A DNA stretch of 41,336 nt from an uncultured Pseudothermotoga sp. (GCA_937995655.1 CALKJI010000003.1:1-41336); one strand, 5' to 3'. Positions 27,284-36,129 are shown, counted from the stretch's first letter. The notes: a model not told the origin generated them from the sequence alone. Translations and numbers: made by a program.

Positions 27284-27314
27284 CCAAAGCCGGGGTATAG
27301 GTCCCCGGCTTTGG
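27284..27314 (+). promoter_or_regulatory. Strong stem-loop between binding protein and permease genes
   Basis: CCAAAGCCGGGG and CCCCGGCTTTGG form a perfect 12-bp stem with a seven-base loop, 15 bases after the binding-protein stop. It is followed by TTAAACAA rather than a T-tract, so complete termination is unlikely. Such hairpins commonly protect the upstream mRNA from 3' decay and let the binding protein be made in excess over the membrane subunits. The permease gene starts 50 bases later. Confidence 0.75.
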
Positions 27315-27364
27315 TTAAACAACAATTGCATTGAGGGAAAATATAATCGAGGAGGTTAAGAATT

Positions 27365-28372
27365 TTGAACTTCGTTAAAAGATATCTTCTTCCAAGGCTG
27401 ATAATTTATTTCCTGGTGATTTTCATTGGTATAACAACGGTTTTCATTATACCACGTCTTCTGCCAACAGACCCTGTTTTGCAAACCATTACGCGTTTGA
27501 GGGCACAGGGAGCCTATATGGATCCAGAATCAACACAGAGAACTATCGAAACGCTTCAGGAACTCTTTGGTCTGAAGGGAAGTCTTTCAGATCAGTACCT
27601 GAGATTTTGGCAGAGGTTATTCAAAGGAGATTTTGGTCCATCTTTCTTTCAGTTTCCAACCCCAGTGATCACTTTGATAAAGCAATCGTTGCCATGGACT
27701 GCTGCTTTACTGTTGACTACAACTTTGGTGTCGTGGTTCTTGGGAAATATTTTGGGTGGCTTTGCAGGCTATTTCTCAAATCAAAGATGGGGAAGGTTTC
27801 TGGACTACTTTGCCATGGTAATAAGGCCCATGCCTTATTATATTCTTGCCCTGGGGCTTCTCATATTGCTTGCCTACATTTTTCCGATCTTTCCACTGGG
27901 CGGTGGATACACAATCGGAATGCGACTGACTTGGAGTTTAAATACGCTTCTAACTTTATTAAGACACGCTTTTTTACCTGCTCTTTCGTTGCTTCTCATA
28001 GGTACTTTTGTATGGTTTCAAGCTATGAAACTGGTTGTCCAGAGTGTGAAAAATGATGATTTTGTGAAATATGCAGAAGCAGGTGGCATAAGGCTCAACA
28101 AAATTGCCACAAAGTACGTTATAAAAAATGCGATGTTGCCTCAAATAACAGGACTGGCACTTTCCCTTGGTCAGATTTTCAGCGGTGCATTGATCACCGA
28201 AATAGTTTTCTCTTACCCTGGTCTTGGAACACTGCTTTACAACGCCATCTTCACGGGAGATTACAACCTGCTTATGGGAATAACAGCCATTTCAATCCTT
28301 GTGGTCACGACAAGTATTTTGGTAATAGACCTACTCTATCCGTTGTTTGACCCAAGGGTTAGATACAAATAA
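27365..28372 (+). CDS. ABC transporter permease (DppB/OppB type)
   Basis: An inner-membrane subunit of the oligosaccharide importer, 335 residues with about six membrane helices. The first helix is at residues 10-30, and the N-terminal extracytoplasmic loop has LPTDPVLQTITRL. The cytoplasmic coupling EAA loop is EAGGIRLNKIATKYVIKNAM near residue 238, followed by FSYPGLGTLLYNAI, a hallmark of DppB-type permeases. The start is TTG at 27365 behind GGAGG. It forms a heterodimer with the next gene product. Confidence 0.93.
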   Translation: MNFVKRYLLPRLIIYFLVIFIGITTVFIIPRLLPTDPVLQTITRLRAQGAYMDPESTQRTIETLQELFGLKGSLSDQYLRFWQRLFKGDFGPSFFQFPTPVITLIKQSLPWTAALLLTTTLVSWFLGNILGGFAGYFSNQRWGRFLDYFAMVIRPMPYYILALGLLILLAYIFPIFPLGGGYTIGMRLTWSLNTLLTLLRHAFLPALSLLLIGTFVWFQAMKLVVQSVKNDDFVKYAEAGGIRLNKIATKYVIKNAMLPQITGLALSLGQIFSGALITEIVFSYPGLGTLLYNAIFTGDYNLLMGITAISILVVTTSILVIDLLYPLFDPRVRYK

Positions 28373-28383
28373 GGAGTGAGAAA

Positions 28384-29238
28384 ATGAAAGTATTGAAAGA
28401 CTTGCTGAGGGATGGCAAATTTGCCTTTGGATTTTTTGTTTTGATTTTCTTGATCTTTCTCGCCATTTTGTCTTTTTTTTCACCCTATGATCCCTACAGA
28501 TGGAATCTTGTCCCAAGAGATATGCCCCCATCGCTGTCACACATTCTTGGGACAACTTCAAGAGGTCAGGATGTGTTTTGGGAATTGTGTTTTGCAGTGA
28601 GAAACTCTCTCATCATGTCTCTGATAGCTGGTGTCCTTTCCAGAATCATAGCCATCCTAGTTGGAATGATAGCTGGTTACAAAGGTGGAATGGCAGACAG
28701 ATTTCTCATGTTTGTCAGTGATTCCTTTCTGGTACTGCCTCTTTTCTTGATAATCGTACTGATTGGTTCGATGGCGAAAGCTCGTTTGAACTTGGTCTCT
28801 TTAGGACTTCTACTGGGTGTCTTTGGTTGGGCATGGGACGCACGGGTTATCAGATCACAAGTTCTCAGTCTTCGCGAAAGGGATTTCACTTATACTTCGC
28901 TTCTAAGTGGCTCACGAACAATGTCGCTGATTTTTAAAGAGTACATGCCCTTTTTGACACCATTAGTCTTCGCAACCTTCATTGGAAACGTGTCATGGGC
29001 CATAGGCATGGAGATAACTTTGGCTATACTCAACGTCTTGAGAATTGAGACTCCAAGCCTTGGAACGATGCTTCAATGGGCTCTGAACTACCAAGCACTG
29101 CTGCTGGGTTACTGGTGGTGGATTGGAACACCCGTTGTGACATCAATCATGCTGTTCATAGCTCTTTATTTACTTTCCATCAGCGTAAGCGAGTACTTAG
29201 ACCCGCGTATGAGGGTACAAAGAATAGGTAAAGCATGA
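28384..29238 (+). CDS. ABC transporter permease (DppC/OppC type)
   Basis: The second membrane subunit, 284 residues. An N-terminal helix (about 17-37) is followed by FFSPYDPYRWN and the DppC-type HILGTTSRGQDVFWELCFAV segment, then five more helices. The EAA-loop equivalent is around LSGSRTMSLIFKEYMPFLTP near residue 175. The C-terminal EYLDPRMR is typical. It starts 11 bases after the first permease with an ATG behind AAGGAGTGAG and ends one base before the ATPase frame, in a tight operon. Confidence 0.92.
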   Translation: MKVLKDLLRDGKFAFGFFVLIFLIFLAILSFFSPYDPYRWNLVPRDMPPSLSHILGTTSRGQDVFWELCFAVRNSLIMSLIAGVLSRIIAILVGMIAGYKGGMADRFLMFVSDSFLVLPLFLIIVLIGSMAKARLNLVSLGLLLGVFGWAWDARVIRSQVLSLRERDFTYTSLLSGSRTMSLIFKEYMPFLTPLVFATFIGNVSWAIGMEITLAILNVLRIETPSLGTMLQWALNYQALLLGYWWWIGTPVVTSIMLFIALYLLSISVSEYLDPRMRVQRIGKA

Positions 29239-29239
29239 G

Positions 29240-30235
29240 GTGATGAGATTGCAAATGGTTATTTCTACAAGGGAATTGAAATCTTATTACGTTCTTGATG
29301 TCTTCGGGAAAGGAAAGGTGATAAAGGCTGTCGACGATGTAAACATAGACGTGCGCGAAAATGAGATATACGGTATAGCTGGTGAGAGCGGCTGTGGAAA
29401 ATCAACCCTGTTGAAAGCCATCTTTGGAATCATGGATCCTCCTCTTCGACTGACGGCTGGAAAGGTCCTGTACTTCCACAAAGAACAGGTCTATGATCTT
29501 TATTCTTTGAATTCAGAAGCTCGTCGTAATTTGAGATGGAAATTCATTTCCTACGTGCCGCAAGGTTCTATGAACGTGTTAAATCCTGTTGTTAAGATAA
29601 AAGAAACCTTCAAAGACTTTTTGGACAGTCACCTAAAGGGAAAAACAAAGAGTCAATATTACGAAATGGCAAAAGAGCACCTAGCAAGTTTAGGGCTCCC
29701 TCCAAAGATACTTGAAGCATATCCTCATCAATTGTCGGGCGGTATGAGACAAAGAGTTACCATAGCCTTGGCAACACTCTTAAATCCAAAGATTATCATA
29801 GCCGATGAACCAACAACTGCCCTTGATGTGGTGACACAGAGAGGCGTAATCCAACTTCTGAGAGATATTCAGTCAACTCTGATGAATACAATCGTCTTGG
29901 TGACCCATGATATGGGTGTCCAAGCGACGATGTCCACTCGCATAGCGGTCATGTACGCTGGAAGAATCATTGAAGAAGCACCAACCAAAAAACTTTTTCA
30001 AGATCCAAAACATCCTTACACGGGATATCTCATACACTCTCTGCCGAAGTTTGGTGACAAGTCCAGGCGAGATAGTGCCCCTGGCAGCCCGCCATCGCTG
30101 GCGGCACTTCCACTTGGATGCGCTTTTCATCCAAGATGTCCATATGCCTTTGAAAGGTGTAAGAGCCAAACTCCAACACTGAAGAGCTACGAACCTGACC
30201 ACAAGGTCGCTTGCTGGCTGATGGAGGAAAGATAA
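29240..30235 (+). CDS. ABC transporter ATP-binding protein (DppD/OppD type)
   Basis: Cytoplasmic ATPase of the importer, 331 residues. Walker A is GESGCGKSTLLK at about residue 50, the ABC signature LSGGMRQRVTIALA at about 165, Walker B IIIADEPTTALD at about 187, and the H-loop LVTHDMG at about 220. The C-terminal oligopeptide-transporter extension carries CAFHPRCPYAFERC, a Cys/His cluster common in this subfamily. The start is uncertain: GTG 29240, ATG 29243, TTG 29249 and ATG 29255 are all in frame near the only Shine-Dalgarno, GAGGTGA, and TTG 29249 or ATG 29255 have better spacing. Confidence 0.93.
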   Translation: MMRLQMVISTRELKSYYVLDVFGKGKVIKAVDDVNIDVRENEIYGIAGESGCGKSTLLKAIFGIMDPPLRLTAGKVLYFHKEQVYDLYSLNSEARRNLRWKFISYVPQGSMNVLNPVVKIKETFKDFLDSHLKGKTKSQYYEMAKEHLASLGLPPKILEAYPHQLSGGMRQRVTIALATLLNPKIIIADEPTTALDVVTQRGVIQLLRDIQSTLMNTIVLVTHDMGVQATMSTRIAVMYAGRIIEEAPTKKLFQDPKHPYTGYLIHSLPKFGDKSRRDSAPGSPPSLAALPLGCAFHPRCPYAFERCKSQTPTLKSYEPDHKVACWLMEER

Positions 30236-30236
30236 T

Positions 30237-31196
30237 ATGAAAAAACTCCTAAAAATACAAAACCTTACGAAGATCTACTCCATGGGAAGCATCTTCTCCA
30301 GAATTAAGATAACGGCGGTAGAAGATGTTAGTTTCACTGTGAATGAGCCAGAGATATTCACCTTAGCCGGAGAAAGTGGCTGTGGAAAAACTACGACGGC
30401 AAAAATCATCCTTGGTTTTGAAGAGCAAACCTCCGGGGTGATCTTATACAAAGATGAACCTATGAACAAGTTGAGACTCAAGGACAGAACTAAAACTCTC
30501 AGGGAAATCCAGGCGGTCTTTCAAAATCCATTCTCAACCTTCAACCCATTGAGGACTGTCGATAGTTATTTCTACGAGACACTGATCAATCTGAGAATTG
30601 TTTCAACCAAGAAAGAAGCCCAAAAGGAAATTTCCCAGAAGCTTCAAGCTGTAGGTTTGTCCTTTGAAGAATTCACGCAACGATATCCAAGCGAATTTTC
30701 CGGAGGACAGTTGCAAAGACTTTCTATAGCAAGGGCATTGCTGACAGATCCTTCATTGATAATTGCCGATGAACCAGTTTCGATGGTTGACGCATCTTTG
30801 AGAATGTCCATAGTCAATTTGTTCAAAGATCTGAAAGAAAAATACGGCGTCAGTGTCATCTATATAACCCACGATCTAACCACCGCCTATTACATAAGTG
30901 ATAGAATGGCTATAATGTTTCGCGGAAATATAGTTGAAATGGGTCCTGCCGAAGAAGTCCTAACAAATCCAAAACATCCCTACACATGTCTTCTCAGAGA
31001 ATCTGTTCCAGAACCAGATCCGGAGAAAGAATGGACTACAAGGGTTTATCTTGCTGAAAGTGAGCAAGAAGAGTATCTTCGAACTGGCTGTAAATTCGTT
31101 GCAAGATGTCCATCAGCGATGGAGAAATGCAGAAAATTCAACCCGCCATATTTTGAAGTTAACGGTACAGATGTCAAATGCTTTCTTTATGAATAA
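30237..31196 (+). CDS. ABC transporter ATP-binding protein (DppF/OppF type)
   Basis: The second ATPase of the importer, 319 residues, forming a heterodimer with the previous product. Walker A is GESGCGKTTTAK (about residue 45), the Q-loop is AVFQNPFSTFNPL, the signature FSGGQLQRLSIARALL (about 150), Walker B LIIADEPVSMVDAS, and the H-loop YITHDLT. The C-terminal extension has CKFVARCPSAMEKC. The ATG lies one base after the previous stop, so both are translated together. The GH3 gene follows after a 20-base gap. Confidence 0.93.
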   Translation: MKKLLKIQNLTKIYSMGSIFSRIKITAVEDVSFTVNEPEIFTLAGESGCGKTTTAKIILGFEEQTSGVILYKDEPMNKLRLKDRTKTLREIQAVFQNPFSTFNPLRTVDSYFYETLINLRIVSTKKEAQKEISQKLQAVGLSFEEFTQRYPSEFSGGQLQRLSIARALLTDPSLIIADEPVSMVDASLRMSIVNLFKDLKEKYGVSVIYITHDLTTAYYISDRMAIMFRGNIVEMGPAEEVLTNPKHPYTCLLRESVPEPDPEKEWTTRVYLAESEQEEYLRTGCKFVARCPSAMEKCRKFNPPYFEVNGTDVKCFLYE

Positions 31197-31216
31197 TTCC
31201 AGAAAGGGGGATCATT

Positions 31217-33538
31217 GTGGATCTGTACAGAGATTCATCTCTATCGCCAAAGTTAAGGGCAAAAGACCTATTGTCCAAGATGACGTTGGATGAAAAAATA
31301 GCCCAGCTGGGATCCGTATGGAGTTACGAATTGCTCACTGAGGACGGAAAACTCTCTTTACAGAAAGCAAATTTGCTTTTGAAACACGGTGTTGGGCAGA
31401 TTACACGTCCAGGTGGTGCAACAAACTACGAACCACCAGAGGTGGCAAGGTTGGTCAATGAAATTCAAAAGTTTTTGGTGGAAAATACTCGCCTTGGCAT
31501 TCCTGCGATGATGCACGAGGAATGCTTGGCAGGGTATATGGGTTTGGGCGCAGCGATCTTCCCACAACCAATAGGGATGGCAAGCACCTGGGACCCAGAA
31601 CTAATCCAAAGAATCACATCTGCCATCAGGGAAGATCTTAGAAAACTTGGTATCACTCAGGGTCTTGCACCAGTTTTGGACGTAGCAAGAGATCCAAGAT
31701 GGGGTAGAACGGAAGAGACATTTGGAGAATCTCCCTACCTTGTTGCAAAAATGGGAGTAGCCTATGTGAAAGGGTTACAGGGTGAAGATGCCAAGAAAAA
31801 AGTTGCAGCAACACCAAAACACTTTGCCGGCTACAGTGCGTCTGAGGGCGGTAAGAACTGGGCACCGACGAACATCCCGCCAAGAGAATTGAGAGAGGTT
31901 TTCCTGTACCCCTTTGAAGCAGCTGTAAAGGAAGCAAATGCATTATCGATTATGAATTCCTACAGTGAAATCGATGGAATTCCCTGCGCTTCCTCTCGAG
32001 AACTTCTGACCGATATTTTGAGAAAACAATGGGCCTTTGAAGGCATAGTGGTTTCAGATTACTTTGCCATAGACATGATCAGAGGCTATCACAAAATTGC
32101 AAACGACAAAGCCCAAGCGGCAAAATACGCCTTGGAGGCAGGAATAGATGTAGAACTACCAAAAACAGATTGTTATTTGCATCTGAAAGATTTGGTCGAA
32201 AAGGGGATTATCAGTGAGGGGCTTATAGATGAAGCCGTTCTGAGAGTTTTGACCATGAAATTCATGCTTGGCCTTTTTGAAAATCCTTACGCAGAGACAG
32301 AAAGTCATCTTTCCAACCACAGAGAGATCGCCTTAGAGGTAGCAAGAAAATCGGTAGTTTTGCTCAAGAACAATGGCGTTCTGCCTTTGAAAGCCGACAT
32401 CAAAATAGCCTTGGTAGGACCTACTGCAAATGAAGTGAGAAATCTGCTGGGCGATTACTCATATTTAGTACATATTAAAACACTCTTGGCGAATGTAAAT
32501 CAGACCTTCGATGCTCCAAAGTTCAATCTGAAAAGAGTTGAGGAGCTCGTTGAGGAGCATCTGAAAAGAATACCAAGCATACTTGCTGAATTTGCTAAGA
32601 GAGCTGAAAAAGTCTATTACGCAAGAGGTTGTGATGTAACCGATCCTTCAAAGGATGGATTTAGAGAAGCCATAGAAACCGCCAAGAAAGCCGATGTTGT
32701 TGTTGCGGTTGTTGGAGATCGTTCAGGACTCACCATTGAATGCACAAGTGGTGAATCGAGAGACATGGCAAATTTGAAACTGCCGGGTGTTCAAGAGGAA
32801 TTCATACTAGAACTAACAAAAGTGGGCAAACCAGTCATCGTGGTCTTGGTAACTGGAAGACCTTACTCTTTGAAAGCTTTCGTCGACAAAGTGGACGCTA
32901 TCGTTGAACTGTGGCTGCCAGGTGAAATGGGTGCTCAATCGCTCGCAGAAGTAATCTTTGGAGAGATAAATCCAAGCGGAAAACTTCCCATTAGCTTCCC
33001 TGCCAGTGCTGGTCAAATGCCGGTGTTTCATTACGTTAAACCATCGGGCGGTCGATCCTGTTGGCATGGAAACTATGTGGATGAGAGTGTAAAACCCCTC
33101 TTTCCCTTTGGCTATGGACTTTCTTACACAAACTTTTCTTATTTTGATCTTCATGTTGATCAGCAAGTTCCCGTTGCTGGCACAGTAAAGATCAAAGTCG
33201 ACGTACAAAACGTTGGTAAGGTCTACGGAGAAGAGGTCGTTCAACTCTATGTATCAAGAGAATTCGCAAGTGTCACAAGACCCCTAAAGGAACTCAAAGG
33301 TTTTCAAAGAATTGGTTTGAAACCTGGTGAAAAGAAAACTGTAACCTTTCAAATACACACTGACATCTTGGCTTACTACGACAGGGATATGAAACTGGTA
33401 GTTGAACCAGGTGTTTACAAGATAATGATTGGCAGTTCTTCAGAGGACATAAGATGTGAAGGATCTTTCCAAGTCTTAGGCGAGAAGAGATTAGTTCAAG
33501 ATAACAGAATTTTCTTCACAACTTCAGATGTCATATGA
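31217..33538 (+). CDS. xyl3: GH3 beta-xylosidase/beta-glucosidase
   Basis: A cytoplasmic exo-glycosidase of 773 residues without a signal peptide; it would release monosaccharides from imported xylo-oligosaccharides. GH3 features are the (alpha/beta)8 domain with GLAPVLDVARDPRWGRTEET, the KHFAGY segment, and GIVVSDYFAID, whose Asp is the expected nucleophile. The second domain has VVAVVGDRSG and SGESRDMANLKLPG, and a C-terminal fibronectin-III-like domain carries GEEVVQLYVSRE. By memory it is very close to T. maritima TM0076 (Xyl3), with the same upstream transporter. The GTG at 31217 is six bases after AAAGGGGG. Activity on xylose versus glucose cannot be settled from sequence alone. Confidence 0.93.
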   Translation: MDLYRDSSLSPKLRAKDLLSKMTLDEKIAQLGSVWSYELLTEDGKLSLQKANLLLKHGVGQITRPGGATNYEPPEVARLVNEIQKFLVENTRLGIPAMMHEECLAGYMGLGAAIFPQPIGMASTWDPELIQRITSAIREDLRKLGITQGLAPVLDVARDPRWGRTEETFGESPYLVAKMGVAYVKGLQGEDAKKKVAATPKHFAGYSASEGGKNWAPTNIPPRELREVFLYPFEAAVKEANALSIMNSYSEIDGIPCASSRELLTDILRKQWAFEGIVVSDYFAIDMIRGYHKIANDKAQAAKYALEAGIDVELPKTDCYLHLKDLVEKGIISEGLIDEAVLRVLTMKFMLGLFENPYAETESHLSNHREIALEVARKSVVLLKNNGVLPLKADIKIALVGPTANEVRNLLGDYSYLVHIKTLLANVNQTFDAPKFNLKRVEELVEEHLKRIPSILAEFAKRAEKVYYARGCDVTDPSKDGFREAIETAKKADVVVAVVGDRSGLTIECTSGESRDMANLKLPGVQEEFILELTKVGKPVIVVLVTGRPYSLKAFVDKVDAIVELWLPGEMGAQSLAEVIFGEINPSGKLPISFPASAGQMPVFHYVKPSGGRSCWHGNYVDESVKPLFPFGYGLSYTNFSYFDLHVDQQVPVAGTVKIKVDVQNVGKVYGEEVVQLYVSREFASVTRPLKELKGFQRIGLKPGEKKTVTFQIHTDILAYYDRDMKLVVEPGVYKIMIGSSSEDIRCEGSFQVLGEKRLVQDNRIFFTTSDVI

Positions 33539-33540
33539 GA

Positions 33541-33566
33541 AAAAGCGGGACTCATGCCCCGCTTTT
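33541..33566. terminator. Bidirectional intrinsic terminator
   Basis: AAAAGCGGG (33541-33549) and CCCGCTTTT (33558-33566) form a nine-bp stem with an eight-base loop. The stem is A-rich on one side and T-rich on the other, so it can work in both directions. It sits between the convergent GH3 gene and ROK gene, and the ROK stop codon overlaps its right arm. Confidence 0.85.
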
Positions 33567-34722
33567 AATGATCCGTATTGATGACTCTGTCTAAATATCT
33601 TTCGATTGCATACACGGCTGCCCCAACTAAATTGCTCGATGGTTCAGTAAAAATCGTCGGTCTTATCTTCAGATCTCTCGTTGCCATTTTCAGCGCTCTG
33701 CTTTTGACTACTTCATTCACCCTTGTAAAATACCAGTCTGGTGCTGATGAGAGAGAACCACCGACTATCACAAATTCAGGGTTCAAACCGTTCACAATGT
33801 TTGTTATGCCAACAGCCACATTGTAAGCATGATTTTCAAGAATCGACTTTGCCCTTTCATCACCTAACTTTGCCATGCTCAGAAGCTCTTCAAACTTGTC
33901 AATGTGGTTGTTTCCGTTGAGCAAGCCATATCTCTGGTTGGCCCATCTGATACTGGCATACAGTTCCCAGCATCCTTTGTTTCCACAATGACAGGACTGT
34001 TCAGAATCGATAGATACAACCATGTGACCAAACTCTCCCACTGAAAAACTGTTACCTCTTGTGACCTTTCCAGCTATCATTACACCCGTTCCGACTCCTT
34101 CTCTGACAATTACGAATACTGCGTTACTCACGTCCGTTAAATCCTTTGCGTATCTTGCCTCGGCAAGCATCGAAAGATTGGCTTCATTATCGGCGAGTAT
34201 GTCAAAACTTCCATTGAACAGTTCGTCTACCTTAACGTTGTACCACCCTAAGTTAGGTGCCAAAACGATTTCTTTTTTTTCACAATTCACAATTCCTGGT
34301 ACCGAGAAAGATACCATCTGAAAATCGTAAACGGTCCTCATGATATTGACCTTTTCCTTTGCCAATCTGAAAAAGTCTTGAGGGGTCTCTGGAGTGTTGA
34401 AACAAGAAACTGAGTCTACCTTACCGTTCAAAAAAGCCACTCCTAAAGAAGTTTTTGTCACGCCTATGTCAAAGATAGCTGCAATAGGTTTTTCACTCAA
34501 ACTCAGGACTTCGCCTTTGCGGCCTGGTTCAGACTTTTCCTCGAATTGGATGACAGAGATGATCCCATCCTCCATTAGTTCACGAATCAATCTAGTAACA
34601 GCACTCGGTGCCAAGCCCGATTCGCGTGATAGACTTGCCCTAGTTCGAGGACCACTTGCCATGAGAAGCTCTATCAAATTTCTTTTGTTCCCAATTTTCA
34701 TCGTGATATGATCATGTTTCAT
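33565..34722 (-). CDS. xylR: ROK-family transcriptional repressor, probably of xylose/xylan genes
   Basis: The N-terminal winged HTH (residues about 10-70) reads LIELLMASGPRTRASLSRES, then SAVTRLIRELMEDGIIS. The ROK sugar-binding domain follows: AAIFDIGVTKTSLGVAFLNG, DNEANLSMLAEARY, and the zinc site CHCGNKGCWELYAS at about residue 240. ROK repressors of this shape bind operators without sugar and release them on binding the inducer. Position directly after the xylo-oligosaccharide operon suggests XylR; the symbol is inferred from context. The ATG at 34722 is the only start that includes the full HTH. A palindrome at 34783-34800 lies in its own upstream region, suggesting self-control. Confidence 0.85.
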   Translation of the reverse strand: MKHDHITMKIGNKRNLIELLMASGPRTRASLSRESGLAPSAVTRLIRELMEDGIISVIQFEEKSEPGRKGEVLSLSEKPIAAIFDIGVTKTSLGVAFLNGKVDSVSCFNTPETPQDFFRLAKEKVNIMRTVYDFQMVSFSVPGIVNCEKKEIVLAPNLGWYNVKVDELFNGSFDILADNEANLSMLAEARYAKDLTDVSNAVFVIVREGVGTGVMIAGKVTRGNSFSVGEFGHMVVSIDSEQSCHCGNKGCWELYASIRWANQRYGLLNGNNHIDKFEELLSMAKLGDERAKSILENHAYNVAVGITNIVNGLNPEFVIVGGSLSSAPDWYFTRVNEVVKSRALKMATRDLKIRPTIFTEPSSNLVGAAVYAIERYLDRVINTDH

Positions 34723-35099
34723 CAGATCGCCTCGCTCATCTTTATCTTCATCACAATTTTAGAACAAAATCGGCAAATGCAGTAAAACCAATTGGTATTA
34801 TTTCCAAGAAAGAATCATTACAAATCACTGCCAAGAAGATTTGACTAAAGTGAAAATATAGCAACAAACCCGTATTGAAGAGAATAAATTGAAGTTTTCC
34901 ATCTCCAAAGGATCACCATTATTTTTCCCAATAATTTGATTCTAATACTTTCTAAGGTAGATACCAAATTCTCACGTTAAACCTTCAAAAGTACTGTCGA
35001 TTAAGAGGATATTTTATCTTTTGATCACGAACAAGTTTTGTAGTACACTGTAAAATGTGAGGACATTTTCACTACATTTTCAAGACGGAGGTATTTTGA
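34723..35099. other. Intergenic region between the ROK repressor and antiporter genes
   Basis: These 377 AT-rich bases separate divergent genes and should hold both promoters. On the repressor side is the palindrome described separately, overlapping a TTTACT...TAAAAT pair spaced 19 bases on the minus strand. On the antiporter side, TAAAAT at 35051-35056 could be a -10 box, but TTGATC at 35021-35026 is 24 bases away, too far for a normal promoter. Nothing else is seen. Confidence 0.5.
34783..34800. promoter_or_regulatory. Candidate operator upstream of the ROK repressor
   Basis: TAAAACCAATTGGTATTA is an 18-bp palindrome with a single mismatched pair, centred on AATT. It lies about 60-80 bases before the repressor ATG. 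Its ACCA...TGGT half-sites resemble those of TAACCATGGTTA in front of the transporter operon, but with two more central bases. An autoregulatory ROK site is the likely reading; it is inferred from position and symmetry only. Confidence 0.4.
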
Positions 35100-35576
35100 T
35101 TGTTTTCTTTGTATATCGGTCTACTTACGATATTTTGGCTACTTCTAAATGAAGAACTCAGAGTTTTGCAGGTCATAATGGGTTTGGGTGGAGGTACAAT
35201 CGCTTTGATGTTCGTAGAGAGATATTTGTTGAGCAAAGAATACAGGGTTTTTTACACTATTCCTTTCACAAACTTCCTTGGATACCTTTTGGTTTTAATT
35301 TTCCAAATTTATGTTTCAGGACTTAAGGCAATATATTATATCTTCTCCAAGGGAGTTAAGGTTGAGATAGCCAAATATGAAAGTGATTTGGAGAATGACT
35401 TTTTCCTTTGTTTGCTTGCTATTTCCATCACATTGACGCCGGGCACTGTTGCCGTCGACAAGTCGGGGAGAAATCTGCAAATTTTGCATCTGTATCATGA
35501 GAAAGAGAAAGGAAATCGGTGGCAAAAGGATATTCGGGAGAAGTTGGAAAACCCATTGAAGGGAGGCAGAGGATGA
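35100..35576 (+). CDS. mrpE: Mrp-type cation/proton antiporter subunit E (MnhE/MbhA-like)
   Basis: A 158-residue membrane protein. Two or three helices fill residues 1-75, and the C-terminal half has AISITLTPGTVAVDKSGRNL, the conserved segment of the MrpE/MnhE family. The start is TTG at 35100 behind CGGAGG. It heads a six-gene operon with the order E, F, G, B, C, D, the same as mbhA-H of membrane-bound hydrogenases. E subunits are small structural parts of the Na+/H+ antiporter module. Confidence 0.9.
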   Translation: MFSLYIGLLTIFWLLLNEELRVLQVIMGLGGGTIALMFVERYLLSKEYRVFYTIPFTNFLGYLLVLIFQIYVSGLKAIYYIFSKGVKVEIAKYESDLENDFFLCLLAISITLTPGTVAVDKSGRNLQILHLYHEKEKGNRWQKDIREKLENPLKGGRG

Positions 35577-35827
35577 TTTTTGAACAAGTGATCTTATGGG
35601 TTTTAGCTATCTTAGCGGTGGCTTTGACCTTGAGAGCTGTCTTAGGACCTACGCCATGGGATAGAATTTTAGGATTCAATCTTCTCTCGGCCAAGATTGT
35701 CATGATTATTGCAATATGTGCCTTTATACTTAAAAAATCATATCTTCTTGATGTTGCACTGATTTACTCTCTCTTCAGTTTTGTTGGAACAGTAATAATA
35801 GCCAGATTTGTAGAAAAGCGGGATTGA
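35573..35827 (+). CDS. mrpF: Mrp-type antiporter subunit F (MnhF/MbhB-like)
   Basis: A three-helix membrane protein of 84 residues. AVLGPTPWDRILGFNLLSAK is the MrpF signature after the first helix, and the rest is hydrophobic (ALIYSLFSFVGTVIIARFV). The ATG at 35573 overlaps the mrpE stop in ATGA and follows GGGAGG; an upstream in-frame ATG at 35519 lies inside mrpE and is not family-like. It sits between E and G as in Mrp operons. Confidence 0.9.
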   Translation: MIFEQVILWVLAILAVALTLRAVLGPTPWDRILGFNLLSAKIVMIIAICAFILKKSYLLDVALIYSLFSFVGTVIIARFVEKRD

Positions 35828-36129
35828 CCATGAGTGAACTGGTTGGGAACGTTTTGATGGGCGTTGCTTTGGTGTTTATGACCTGTGGAGTATATGGTAT
35901 TTTTCGCTTTAGACATTTTTATCTTCGCATTTTAATTTCTTCCAAAGTAGACACCGTAGGCTTTATCACCTTGACGGCAGGAATAATGGTGAAATCGGGT
36001 TTGAATTTTTTCACCCTGAAGGTGCTGATAATCGTAGTTTTCTTCGTGCTTACCAACCCTCTTGCTACCCATTCTATTGCTCGATCAGCCTACAAAAGTC
36101 AATATCCACTGCCAGAGGATGATGTTTGA
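35824..36129 (+). CDS. mrpG: Mrp-type antiporter subunit G (MnhG/MbhC-like)
   Basis: About 100 residues with three helices. GVYGIFRFRHFYLRILISSK is the conserved G-subunit pattern after helix one (usual form RFPDxYTRLHAATK), followed by VLTNPLATHSIARSAY at the C-terminus, also typical. The TTG at 35824 overlaps the mrpF stop; an ATG at 35830 is an equally possible start. The usual Pro-Asp of the first motif is replaced here by Arg-His. Confidence 0.88.
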   Translation: MTMSELVGNVLMGVALVFMTCGVYGIFRFRHFYLRILISSKVDTVGFITLTAGIMVKSGLNFFTLKVLIIVVFFVLTNPLATHSIARSAYKSQYPLPEDDV

